Shown here piece after piece: positions 43,907 through 52,145 of a stretch of 64,000 nt of DNA. Source of the stretch: Micromonospora sp. WMMD980 (lineage in GTDB: Bacteria > Actinomycetota > Actinomycetes > Mycobacteriales > Micromonosporaceae). The position numbers and the translations under genes are program-made. Location: the NCBI RefSeq assembly GCF_029626035.1, contig NZ_JARUBE010000003.1:310001-374000 (forward strand), written 5' to 3'. Position 1 is the stretch's first letter, and every line of letters starts with the position of its first letter. The notes below the pieces were generated by a model, which worked only from the letters and a program-made list of their open reading frames with translations, was not told the DNA's origin and ran no database searches.

Positions 43907-44998
43907 CTACAGGCGCACCGGCATGAGGATGGAGAACGCGTGCGCGTCGTCGGCCCGGCGGACCGCCAGCGGCGTGATCGGCCCGTCCAGCTCCAGCACG
44001 AGCTGGCTGCCGCCGGCGTCCAACGCGTCGAGCAGGTACTCCCGGTTCACCCCGACCCGCAGGCCGTCGTCGGTGCCATCGACCGCAGCCGGGTCGACCA
44101 GCCGCAGCTCACCCCGGCCGTCCAGGCCGAGCGCGACCACCTCGTGCGCGACGCCGCCGTGCGTCCGGTGACAGACCCGGACCCCGTCGGCGGTGAGCGC
44201 CGCGCGCAGCGCCGCGCCGTCCACCGGGATCCGGTACGCGGGCGCGTCGCCGACCTGCGCCCGCAGCAGCCGGCGGTAGTCCGGGAAGTCGTACGGCAGC
44301 GCGGTGACGGCCAGCGTGCGACCGGCGACGGAGAACGTCACCCGGCCCGCCGCGACGACGGCGTCGACGGTGGGCACGTCGGTGTCGAGCAGCGCGCGCA
44401 GCTCGTCCACCGCGGCCACCGGCAGCAGCGCGCCCACCGGCGGGCCGTCGACGGTGGCGTCGACCCGGGCCACCGCCAGCCGGTGCCGATCGGTGGCGAA
44501 CAGGTGTACGCCGTCCGGCTCGACCGACAGCAGCACGCCGGACAGCGCCGGCAGCGCCGGGTCGGCGCCGACGGCGAAGCGCACGGCGGCCACGGCGGCG
44601 GCCAGGTCGGTGCGGGACAGCGCGAGGCGGGTGGTCATGGTGGTCTCCTCCGGGTCGATCAGGCGACGGATCCGGGAGAGTTCGCGACGCGCGTCGGCGA
44701 GGCCGTCCTCCAGTCGGCGCAGGTGCGTGTCCAGCAGCCGGTGCACCTCGGCCGGCCGGTGCCGGTGCCGCAGCGCCTCGGCGATGCCGGCCAGCGGCAT
44801 GCCGACCCGGCGCAGCCCGGCCACCAGCCGGGCCGGGTCGACCTGGTCGCCGGTGTACCAGCGGTAGCCGGTCACCGGGTCGACCCGGGCCGGGGTCAAC
44901 ACGCCGGAGCGGTCGTAGAACCGCAACTCGCTGACCGTCAACCCGCTGGCCCGGGCCAGCTCACCGATGCTGCGAAGCTCGCTCTCCACGGCCGTCAT
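43907..44998 (-). CDS. MerR regulator fused to a DnaN (sliding-clamp)-like domain
   Basis: 363 aa. Residues 9-77 are a MerR helix-turn-helix (SIGELARASGLTVSELRFYDRSGVLTP, GYRWYTGDQV) with a coiled coil to about 115. From about 120 it matches DNA polymerase III beta-subunit repeats (VLLSVEPDGVHLFATDRHRLAVARV; VGVNREYLLDALDA; ITPLAVR..DAHAFSILMPVRL). About two of the three clamp modules remain, so it is too short to be a normal clamp. Probable transcription regulator with a clamp-derived ligand or protein-binding part. Similar proteins are annotated in actinobacteria (from memory), with no defined role. Confidence 0.85.
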   Translation of the reverse strand: MTAVESELRSIGELARASGLTVSELRFYDRSGVLTPARVDPVTGYRWYTGDQVDPARLVAGLRRVGMPLAGIAEALRHRHRPAEVHRLLDTHLRRLEDGLADARRELSRIRRLIDPEETTMTTRLALSRTDLAAAVAAVRFAVGADPALPALSGVLLSVEPDGVHLFATDRHRLAVARVDATVDGPPVGALLPVAAVDELRALLDTDVPTVDAVVAAGRVTFSVAGRTLAVTALPYDFPDYRRLLRAQVGDAPAYRIPVDGAALRAALTADGVRVCHRTHGGVAHEVVALGLDGRGELRLVDPAAVDGTDDGLRVGVNREYLLDALDAGGSQLVLELDGPITPLAVRRADDAHAFSILMPVRL

Positions 44999-45038
44999 CC
45001 TGTGCCCTCCACCGGGTCGAGGGTCAACGCTTCGGAGA

Positions 45039-45094
45039 TGTTAAAAGGGGGCCCCGCCTCTACCGAATGCGTTAAGAAGGGGCCCCTCCTTACG
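45039..45094. repeat. palindromic GGGGCCCC repeat, copy 4
   Basis: TGTTAAAAGGGGGCCCCGCCTCTACCG, then ATGCGTTAAGAAGGGGCCCCTCCTTAC. Its right end supplies the TAA stop of the reductase gene on the minus strand. Confidence 0.9.
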
Positions 45095-46265
45095 CTTTCA
45101 GGGTGCGGAAGGTGATGCCGGCGCGGATGAGGCGGTCGAGCAGCGCGTCGCCCATCGCGGCCACCGGGGTGAGCTGGCCGGCCGTCGCCGGCAGGTCGTC
45201 GAAGGCCAGGCAGAGCGCCGACTCGGCGAGCATCTTGGCGGTCTCGTCGTAGCCGGGGTCGCCGCCGGCCACCTCGGTCACCACCCGCCGGCCGCCGCCG
45301 GCGCCCACGAACCGCACCCGGAACCAGGACTTCGCCCGCTGCTCGGCGCTCGGCCCCTGCCCGGAGGAGAGCCGCCCGAGCAGCCAGCGCCGGGTCGGCG
45401 GCACCTTCACCAGCCCCACCACCGCGGCCAGGCCGATGCCGGAGACCAGCACGGTGGGCAGCCGCTTCATCGCGGCGAAGTGCCGGTAGCGGAAGTCCGG
45501 CCCGTACTCGGGGCGGGCCGCCGCCGACCGGCGGACGATCTGCGGGTCGATGGTGGGCAGCGGCGCCGCCCACTGGCCGAACTCGCGGACCCGACCGACC
45601 CGGCCGGGCACCGCGCGCACCCGCCGGCCCTCCGGTCGCGGCTCGACCGCCCGGCGGGCCCGCGCGGCCCGGCCCATCTCGCCGGTACGGGCGAACGCGG
45701 TGAGCGCCGAGTGATAGGTGCCGGCGGAGAACCGGCCGCCGGCCCGCACGTAGCCGTCCACGGTGACCGGCCCGTCCGCCGGGAGCTGCTTGACCGTGTA
45801 CCAGGCGCCCAGGTCGTGCGGGATCGAGTCGAAGCCGCAGGCGTGCACCAGCCGCGCCCCGGTGCGCACCGCCTCGGCGTGGTGCCGCACGTACATCAGG
45901 TCGACGAACTCCGACTCCCCGGTGATGTCGACGTAGTCGGTGCCGGCGGCGGCGCAAGCGGCCACCAGCGGCTCGCCGTGGTGCACGTACGGGCCGACGG
46001 TGGTGGCGACCACCCGGGCGCTCTCCGCGACCGCCCGCAGCGACGCCGGGTCGGTCACGTCGGCGGTGAGCAGGGGCAGTTCGGCCAGGCCGGGATCGAT
46101 CGCGGCCAGCCGGTCGCGGACCGCGGCCAGCTTGGCCGGGTTGCGGCCGGCGAGCGCCCAGCGCAGCCGGTCCGGCGCGTGCCGGGCCAGGTATTCGGCG
46201 GTCAGGCCGCCGGTGAAGCCGGTGGCGCCGAGCAGGATGAGGTCGTACGCGCGCTCAGGGGGCAT
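45090..46265 (-). CDS. saccharopine-dehydrogenase-like NAD(P)-binding reductase
   Basis: 391 aa. Rossmann start LILLGATGFTGGLTAEYLARH, then ALAGRNPAKL and VVATTVGPYVHHGEPLVAACAAAGTDYVDITGE, the signature of the trans-acting enoyl-reductase/saccharopine-like family in actinobacteria. The substrate is unknown; mycobacterial relatives work in lipid synthesis. Monocistronic in appearance. The stop is contributed by repeat copy 4. Confidence 0.85.
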   Translation of the reverse strand: MPPERAYDLILLGATGFTGGLTAEYLARHAPDRLRWALAGRNPAKLAAVRDRLAAIDPGLAELPLLTADVTDPASLRAVAESARVVATTVGPYVHHGEPLVAACAAAGTDYVDITGESEFVDLMYVRHHAEAVRTGARLVHACGFDSIPHDLGAWYTVKQLPADGPVTVDGYVRAGGRFSAGTYHSALTAFARTGEMGRAARARRAVEPRPEGRRVRAVPGRVGRVREFGQWAAPLPTIDPQIVRRSAAARPEYGPDFRYRHFAAMKRLPTVLVSGIGLAAVVGLVKVPPTRRWLLGRLSSGQGPSAEQRAKSWFRVRFVGAGGGRRVVTEVAGGDPGYDETAKMLAESALCLAFDDLPATAGQLTPVAAMGDALLDRLIRAGITFRTLKA

Positions 46266-46296
46266 CCGCCGAGTGTGCCATCCGCGCCGGTTCCGA

Positions 46297-47433
46297 TCAC
46301 GGGGTGAACACCGCCCGGACGCAGCCGTCGGCCCGGTCCCGGAAGAGCGCGTACCCGTCGGCGCCCCGATCCAGCGGCAGCCGGTGGGTGGCGAGGTGCT
46401 CGGTGACCAGCTCGCCCCGGGCCATCCGGTCCAGCAGCGCGGGGATGGCGCCCGGCCGGGCGCGGCTGCCGCCGCGTACCGCCAGGCCCTTGTCGGTGAC
46501 CGCGCCGAGCGGGAACCGGTCCACGAACGCCGTCCCGCCGCCGAGCAGCACCACCGTGCCACCCTTGCGGCAGGCGTGCACCGCCTCGCGCAGCGCCGCC
46601 CCGCCGTCCGGCGCGCCGCCCGGCCACCGCGCCCGGGCGGGTGGCGGCCCCGCCGCGTCCACGCACACGTCCGCACCCCGGCCGCCACTGCGCTCCCGCA
46701 GCTCGCCCAGGGCATCCACCGACCGGTGGTCGAGCGGCTCGGCGCCGGTGTGCCGGGCGGCCATCCGCAGCCGGTCGTCGTGCTCGTCCACCACGATCAC
46801 CCGGGCCGCGCCGCGGGCCACCGCCGCCGCGGCGGTGAGCTGGCCGACCGCGCCCGCGCCCCAGACCGCCACCACGTCACCCGGGGCGACGCCGCCCAGC
46901 TCGGCGCCGTGCCAGCCGGCCGGGGCGGCGTCCGCGGCGAAGACCGCCCGGTCGTCGTCGACCTCCTCGGGCACGGCGAACGCGCCCACGTCGGCGTACG
47001 GGACGCGGACGAACTCGGCGTGGCCGCCGGCGAAGCCGCCGAGGCGGGCCGGTCGGCCGTAGCACCCGGCTGCGGGCGGTCCCCACTCCGGCTCGGCCGC
47101 CGGCCCGCCGGTGCCGTTGTCGCAGCAGGCCAGCATGCCCTGCCGGCAGAACCAGCACACCCCGCAGGCGACCGCCGCGCCGACCACGACCCGGTCGGCG
47201 ACCCGGTGCCGGCGCACCTCCGACCCGACCTCGACAACCTCACCGAGGAACTCGTGCCCGAGCACCTCGCCGGCGGCCGCCTCGGGCACCTGTCCGGCCA
47301 GCAGCGGCAGGTCGCCGCCGGAGGTCACGCTGCGACGCACCCGGACGATCATGTCGTGGGCGTTACGCAGCTCCGGGTCGGGCACCTGGCGCACCGCGAG
47401 CGCGTCGGCGCCCTCCCAGCACAGCGCCCTCAC
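46297..47433 (-). CDS. zinc-dependent alcohol dehydrogenase (MDR family)
   Basis: 378 aa from GTG 47433. Catalytic zinc: GHEFLGEVVEVG. Structural zinc cysteines: CGVCWFCRQGMLACC. NAD(P) fold: VWGAGAVGQLTAAAAVARGA. The C-terminal (DRADGCVRAVFTP) resembles threonine/formaldehyde dehydrogenase-like members. The substrate is unknown. It overlaps the upstream small gene (GTGA). Confidence 0.9.
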   Translation of the reverse strand: MRALCWEGADALAVRQVPDPELRNAHDMIVRVRRSVTSGGDLPLLAGQVPEAAAGEVLGHEFLGEVVEVGSEVRRHRVADRVVVGAAVACGVCWFCRQGMLACCDNGTGGPAAEPEWGPPAAGCYGRPARLGGFAGGHAEFVRVPYADVGAFAVPEEVDDDRAVFAADAAPAGWHGAELGGVAPGDVVAVWGAGAVGQLTAAAAVARGAARVIVVDEHDDRLRMAARHTGAEPLDHRSVDALGELRERSGGRGADVCVDAAGPPPARARWPGGAPDGGAALREAVHACRKGGTVVLLGGGTAFVDRFPLGAVTDKGLAVRGGSRARPGAIPALLDRMARGELVTEHLATHRLPLDRGADGYALFRDRADGCVRAVFTP

Positions 47434-47852
47434 CCCGCCGCCCCCGGGCGCTCCAGCGGCGAACGGTCCGCCCGCAGCACCTCCCCGGTCTCCACGAGCT
47501 GGCGGGTCTCCCGGAGCACCTGCCGCAGGAACCGGCCGGGGTCGTCGCCGACCAGGTGCGCGGCGAGCCCGGGCAGCGCCGCCGTCCCGCCCAGCGGGCG
47601 TACCGCCAGCTCGGTGCCGCGCCCGCCGGGGGCCGGGCGCGCCCAGACCTCCACCGCGCCGTCGAGCCGGCGCAGCGGCTCCGGCCACCGCCCGGCCGGG
47701 AGCACCTGCTCGGGCCGCCCGGTCACGGTCACCACCTGCCAGCGCGCCGGTCGGGGGCCGCCACCGGCCCCGGGCGCCCGCCGCCGGGCCAGGGCCCGCG
47801 CGCCGTCGGCCGCCCGGGCGAGCGCGTCGGCCAGCCGTCCTGTCCGAGCCAC
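47430..47852 (-). CDS. hypothetical protein coupled to the alcohol dehydrogenase
   Basis: 140 aa, Ala/Arg/Pro-rich. The central part (WQVVTVTGRPEQVLPAGRWPEPLRRL...VEVWARPAPGGRGTELAVRPL) resembles an SRPBCC-type strand pattern. The last half ends in a helix (GDDPGRFLRQVLRETRQLVETGEVL). It translationally overlaps the dehydrogenase. The family assignment is tentative. Confidence 0.6.
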   Translation of the reverse strand: MARTGRLADALARAADGARALARRRAPGAGGGPRPARWQVVTVTGRPEQVLPAGRWPEPLRRLDGAVEVWARPAPGGRGTELAVRPLGGTAALPGLAAHLVGDDPGRFLRQVLRETRQLVETGEVLRADRSPLERPGAAG

Positions 47853-48014
47853 CCTGCCCTCCCGGATCTCTGGTCACGGGGCGGCCGACGGTGCGCGGCC
47901 GGCCGCCCCACGTAGCCCCAGCGTGACGGTGGCCCGGGTGACACCGGCTCGCCCCGAAGGGGTGAACCGGCGCGCTCCGGGTAACCGCCCCCCGCACCGA
48001 CGGGGGAGGAACGC

Positions 48015-50789
48015 ATGCCGCAGGAGGCCGACCCGGTCCGGCTGGACACCGCCCCGGCCGAGCCCGCCGTCCGGGGGGACGCGGTGGCGTCGCCGGACGT
48101 CGCCGTGCGGGCGGACGGAGTGGCGTCGCCGGACGCCCGGGCCGGCTCGCCGAGCGGTCGGGGCGTCCCGGCGGCTGGCCCGCCGCTGCTCGGGTCCCGG
48201 TTGGCGCCGCCCCCGCCGCCCGGGCCGACGGTGCTCCGGCCCCGGCTGCTGGACCGGCTGGAGCGCGGCACGGCCGGGCCGGTCACCCTGCTCCTCGCCC
48301 CGGCCGGCTGGGGCAAGACGACACTGCTGTCCGGTTGGGCCCGGTCGGAGCGGACCGGGCCGACGCCGGTCTGGGTGACCGTGGCGGACGGCGACACCAC
48401 CGGCCGGCTCTGGGCGTACCTGGCCGCGGCGCTGCGCACCGCCGTCGCCGGGGACCCGGACGAGGGGCCGCCACCGCCGATGCCGGACGGCCCGCCCCGG
48501 CCGGAGCAGCTCGAGGCGCTCGCCGCCGCGCTCGGCGCCCGGGAGCGCCCGGTGCTGCTGGTCCTGGACGACCTGCACCGGGTGACCGACCCGGCGGCGC
48601 TGGCCGGGCTGGAGTTCCTGCTCCGCCACGGCGACGGACGGTTGCGGCTGGTCGCGGGCGCGCGGCGGGAACCGCCGCTGGCCCTGCACCGGTGGCGGTT
48701 GGCCGGCGAGCTGACCGTGCTCGGCCCGGACGAGCTGGCGTTCACCGCCGACGAGGTGGCCGATCTGCTTGTCGCGCACGGCGTGCCGGTGCCGGCCGAG
48801 GCGGTGCCCCGGCTCGTCGAGCGGACCGGGGGCTGGCCCGCCGGGCTGCGGTTCGCCGCGCTGACGCTGGCCGCCGGCACCGACCCGGCGCGCGCCGTGC
48901 ACCAGATCAGCGGCGACCAGCCGGACGTCGCCGCCTACCTGCGGGACGAGGTGCTCGCGCCGCTGGACCCGGCGGCCCGCGACGTGCTGAGCCGCAGCGC
49001 GGTGGCGGTCGCGGTCGGCGCCGACCTGGCCGCCGCGCTGACCGGCCGGGCCGACGCCGGGCACCTGCTGGCCGAGGCGGCCCGGGAGGGCGGCTTCGTC
49101 CAGCAGGACGGGGGCAGCCCGCCCTGGTACCGGCCGCATCCGCTGCTGGCCGACCTGCTCCGCGCCGAGCTGGGCCGGCTGCCCGCCGAGGAGCTGCGCG
49201 AGTTGCACCGACGGGCGGCCGCCTGGTTCGCCGGGCACGACCGGCCGGCCGAGGCGCTGCGGCACGCGCTGACCGCCGGCGAGTGGGCCGACGCCGCCGA
49301 GCTGCTGGTCACCCGCTGGCCGGAGCTGGCGCCGGACGAGCCGGCCCCGGCCGCCGCGCCCGCCCCGCCCGAGCCGCCGGCCGAGGAGGTGCTCCGGCAC
49401 CCGGAGCTGGCGCTGGCCGCGGCGGCCGAGCGGGCGTACGCCGGGGACCCGGCGGCCGCGGACGGGCAGCTCCGACGGGCGTCCGCGGCGGACCTGCCGG
49501 CGCCGCGTCGCGCGCGGTTCCGCCGGTTGGCCACCGCGGTCGAGCTGAGCCTGGCCCGGCTCACCGGGAACCACGAGGAGGTACGCCGGGCCGCCGACCG
49601 CCTGCTCGCGGAGGTGACGGGCGGCGACTCCGACGACGTGCGGGCGGTGGCCGGTGCCGCGCACGGGCTCGTCGCGCTCGCCGAGGGGGAGCTGACGGTG
49701 GCCGGCGGGCGGTTCGCCACGGCGCTGGGCGCGGCGCGTCGGGCCGGCCGGGCGCGTACCGAACTGCTCTGTGCCAGTCGTTCGGCCGTGCTGGAGGCGG
49801 CCCGGGGCGCGCTGACCGCCGCCGAGGAGCACGCCCGGGAGGCGCTGGCCATGCCGCCCTGCCGGGGCTGGTCCTCCCGGCTGGACTGCGGCTACGCGTA
49901 CCTCGCCCTGGCGCTGGCGCACTGGCAGCGGGACCGGCCGGCGGAGGCCGCCGCCCATCTGGCGCTGGCCGGGCCGGCCGGCGCGGAGCCGGGCGGCGCG
50001 GCGCTCGTCGCGCTCTGCCGGGCGGGGCTGCTCGCCGACGGCGGCGACCCGGCCGCGGCGCTGCGCACGCTCGCCGCGGCCCGGGCGGCGGCGCCCGGTC
50101 CGGAGCTGGGCGCGTGGCTCACCGCCGCCGAGGCGCAGTTGCGTGCCGACGTCGGCGACCCGGCCGGTGGTCGCGCGCTGCTGGACGCGGCGGGCGGCGC
50201 GGCACCCGACCCGGCGCTGGCGGTGGCCTCGGCCCGGCTGTGGCTGGCCACCGGTGACGCCGGCGCGGCGGAGCGGGCGCTGCCCGACTGGCCCGGGCCC
50301 GACGCGACGCGCTGGCCGCTGCCGGTACGCTTGGGCGCCGGGTTGCTGGACGCGGCGTTGGCCGGCGCGGCCGGGGACGGCCGGCGGGCCGGGCGGCTGC
50401 TGGAGGAGGTGCTGGCGCTGGCCGAGCCGGAGGGCTGCCGGCGGGTCTTCACCCGGGCCGAGCCGGGGCTGCGCGACCTGCTCGCCACCCACCTGGACTC
50501 CGGCACCGCCTACTGGGCCACCGTCGACGGCCTGCTCCGCGCCGTCGACGCCTCCCGGGCCGGCGGCGCCCCGGACGCGCCGGCGCGGGTGCTGGCCGAG
50601 CCGCTCACCGAGCGGGAGCTGACCATCCTGCGCTACCTCCAGAGCATCCTGTCCAACGTGGAGATCGCCGCGGAGCTGTCGCTGTCGGTCAACACGGTCA
50701 AGACGCACGTGCGCAACATCTATCGCAAGCTCGACGCCACCCGCCGGCGCGAGGCGGTCCGGCGGGCGCGCGAGCTGCGGCTGATCTGA
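48015..50789 (+). CDS. large LuxR/MalT-type ATP-binding transcription regulator
   Basis: 924 aa with GGGGAGGAA before the ATG. Walker A is APAGWGKTTLL (about residue 97) and Walker B is LVLDDLHRV (about 184). A long helical TPR-like middle leads to the C-terminal LuxR domain (LTERELTILRYLQS...LSVNTVKTHVRNIYRKLDATRR). STAND-type activators of this kind bind a ligand and ATP and then DNA. The target is unknown; the divergent and neighbouring genes give no clue. Confidence 0.9.
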   Translation: MPQEADPVRLDTAPAEPAVRGDAVASPDVAVRADGVASPDARAGSPSGRGVPAAGPPLLGSRLAPPPPPGPTVLRPRLLDRLERGTAGPVTLLLAPAGWGKTTLLSGWARSERTGPTPVWVTVADGDTTGRLWAYLAAALRTAVAGDPDEGPPPPMPDGPPRPEQLEALAAALGARERPVLLVLDDLHRVTDPAALAGLEFLLRHGDGRLRLVAGARREPPLALHRWRLAGELTVLGPDELAFTADEVADLLVAHGVPVPAEAVPRLVERTGGWPAGLRFAALTLAAGTDPARAVHQISGDQPDVAAYLRDEVLAPLDPAARDVLSRSAVAVAVGADLAAALTGRADAGHLLAEAAREGGFVQQDGGSPPWYRPHPLLADLLRAELGRLPAEELRELHRRAAAWFAGHDRPAEALRHALTAGEWADAAELLVTRWPELAPDEPAPAAAPAPPEPPAEEVLRHPELALAAAAERAYAGDPAAADGQLRRASAADLPAPRRARFRRLATAVELSLARLTGNHEEVRRAADRLLAEVTGGDSDDVRAVAGAAHGLVALAEGELTVAGGRFATALGAARRAGRARTELLCASRSAVLEAARGALTAAEEHAREALAMPPCRGWSSRLDCGYAYLALALAHWQRDRPAEAAAHLALAGPAGAEPGGAALVALCRAGLLADGGDPAAALRTLAAARAAAPGPELGAWLTAAEAQLRADVGDPAGGRALLDAAGGAAPDPALAVASARLWLATGDAGAAERALPDWPGPDATRWPLPVRLGAGLLDAALAGAAGDGRRAGRLLEEVLALAEPEGCRRVFTRAEPGLRDLLATHLDSGTAYWATVDGLLRAVDASRAGGAPDAPARVLAEPLTERELTILRYLQSILSNVEIAAELSLSVNTVKTHVRNIYRKLDATRRREAVRRARELRLI

Positions 50790-50798
50790 CCGGGCGGG

Positions 50799-51350
50799 TC
50801 ACGCGCCGGCGGCGGCGTCCACCACGGCGAGCAGCTCGGCCAGGTCGTAGCCGCCGTCGTGGCGGGTGTCGTTGACGAACAGCGTCGGGGTGCCGTTGAC
50901 CCCGCTGCGGATCCCGCCCACGAAGTCCTGCCGGACCCGGTCGGCGTGGGCCTGCCGCCCCACCTCGGCGCTCACCTCGTCGGGCGCCAGCCCGACCTGC
51001 TCCACGCCGAGCGACAGGTGCACCGGGTCGAGTTGGTCCTGGTGTTCGTAGAGCCAGTCGTGCATCTCCCAGAACCGGCCACGCGCGCCGGCCGCCTCGG
51101 CGGTCTCCGCCGCGTTCTCCGCGTACGGGTGGACGTTGGTGATCGGGAAGTGGCGGTACGCCAGCCGCACCACGTCGGCCCGCTGGCGCAGCACCTCGGC
51201 CAGGTTGGGGTAGGCGGCGCCGCAGAACCGGCACTGGAAGTCGCCGTACTCGACGATGGTGACCGGCGCGTCGACCGGCCCGCGCACGTGGTCCCGCTCG
51301 CCGACCGGGATCCGTAGCCGGGCGGTGGTGACCTGCAACGGCGTCGTCAT
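50799..51350 (-). CDS. DsbA/FrnE-like thioredoxin-fold protein
   Basis: 183 aa. VTIVEYGDFQCRFCGAAYPNL (active site CRFC) and GVNGTPTLFVN (cis-Pro) are typical of the DSBA/Na-H antiporter-associated group. No signal peptide is visible, so it is probably cytoplasmic. Convergent with the LuxR-type regulator. Confidence 0.85.
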   Translation of the reverse strand: MTTPLQVTTARLRIPVGERDHVRGPVDAPVTIVEYGDFQCRFCGAAYPNLAEVLRQRADVVRLAYRHFPITNVHPYAENAAETAEAAGARGRFWEMHDWLYEHQDQLDPVHLSLGVEQVGLAPDEVSAEVGRQAHADRVRQDFVGGIRSGVNGTPTLFVNDTRHDGGYDLAELLAVVDAAAGA

Positions 51351-51444
51351 CGGGCGTCCATTCGCCGGTTCGGATCACTCATGCCTCCCACCCTCGCCCG
51401 CGCCCGGGTGAGTCCGGCTCACCCGGGCCGGGTGGTTCCGGGGC

Positions 51445-51897
51445 TCAGCCGGCGCGTACCGCGATCCCGTTGCGCAGCCCGCACACGCCGGGCAGCCGGG
51501 CGACGGAGCGTTCGGCGGCCCGCCGCTGGTACTCCCAGTCGACCTCGCCGTGCAGCGTGACCCAGCCGTCGGCGACCGTCACGTGCAGCGCCCCGACCGG
51601 CGCGAACGCCTCCCACTCCAGGGCCCGCACGGCCGCGACGGCGATCTCCGGGTCGTCCCGGCCGGGCGCGGCGGCGATCCGGACGGCGAGGTCGTCGGCG
51701 ACCGCGCGCACCCCGGCGACCCGGTGCGCGGCCTGCTCGGCCGACCACTTCGCCGGGTAGCCGTCCACCCGGCCGGTCAGCGTCACCACGCCGCCGGCGA
51801 CGCTCGCCCCCACGTCGTCGAGGCCCGCCCGGGCCAGCGCGTCCCGCACGGCGGACCGGATCTCCCGGTCGGTACGCGTGCTCGTCTCGGTGGCCAT
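51445..51897 (-). CDS. BON-domain protein
   Basis: 150 aa from ATG 51897 (MATETSTRTDREI). Two BON modules: VGASVAGGVVTLTGRVDGYPAKWSAEQAAHRVAGVRAVADDLAV and the second VTVADGWVTLHGEVDWEYQRRAAERSVARLPGVCGLRNGI. BON domains bind phospholipid or cell-wall surfaces. No signal peptide is seen. Confidence 0.85.
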   Translation of the reverse strand: MATETSTRTDREIRSAVRDALARAGLDDVGASVAGGVVTLTGRVDGYPAKWSAEQAAHRVAGVRAVADDLAVRIAAAPGRDDPEIAVAAVRALEWEAFAPVGALHVTVADGWVTLHGEVDWEYQRRAAERSVARLPGVCGLRNGIAVRAG

Positions 51898-51990
51898 CCC
51901 GCTCTCCTCCCGGTCGGTCGGCGGCGCGGTCGCGCAAACCCGATGCTGCGCGTCGTCGGGGTGAGTCGTCCTCATCCAGACCGGATGACG

Positions 51991-52004
51991 TGGGAGCGCT
52001 TCCA
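51991..52004 (+). promoter_or_regulatory. CebR-type operator before xyloglucanase
   Basis: TGGGAGCGCTTCCA differs by one base from the palindrome TGGGAGCGCTCCCA bound by CebR, the LacI-family cello-oligosaccharide repressor of actinobacterial cellulase genes. It is 142 bases before the GH74 ATG. Confidence 0.85.
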
Positions 52005-52145
52005 TGAACCGACCGACCGGCGTACGCTGAGGATCCCTCGGCTGCGGGAGCCAGCACGCCGACGGGGAGCCCGGGCCGCTCCCCGACGCCGCGTCACCCC
52101 CTGCTCCCGTTCCCTCACCACAGGGCATCCGAGAGGACCGCTCCA

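Noticed and set aside
47874..50708. 944-codon minus-strand frame opposite the LuxR-type regulator
   Set aside because: Gln/Arg/Gly/Pro-rich shadow; the plus strand carries Walker and LuxR motifs.
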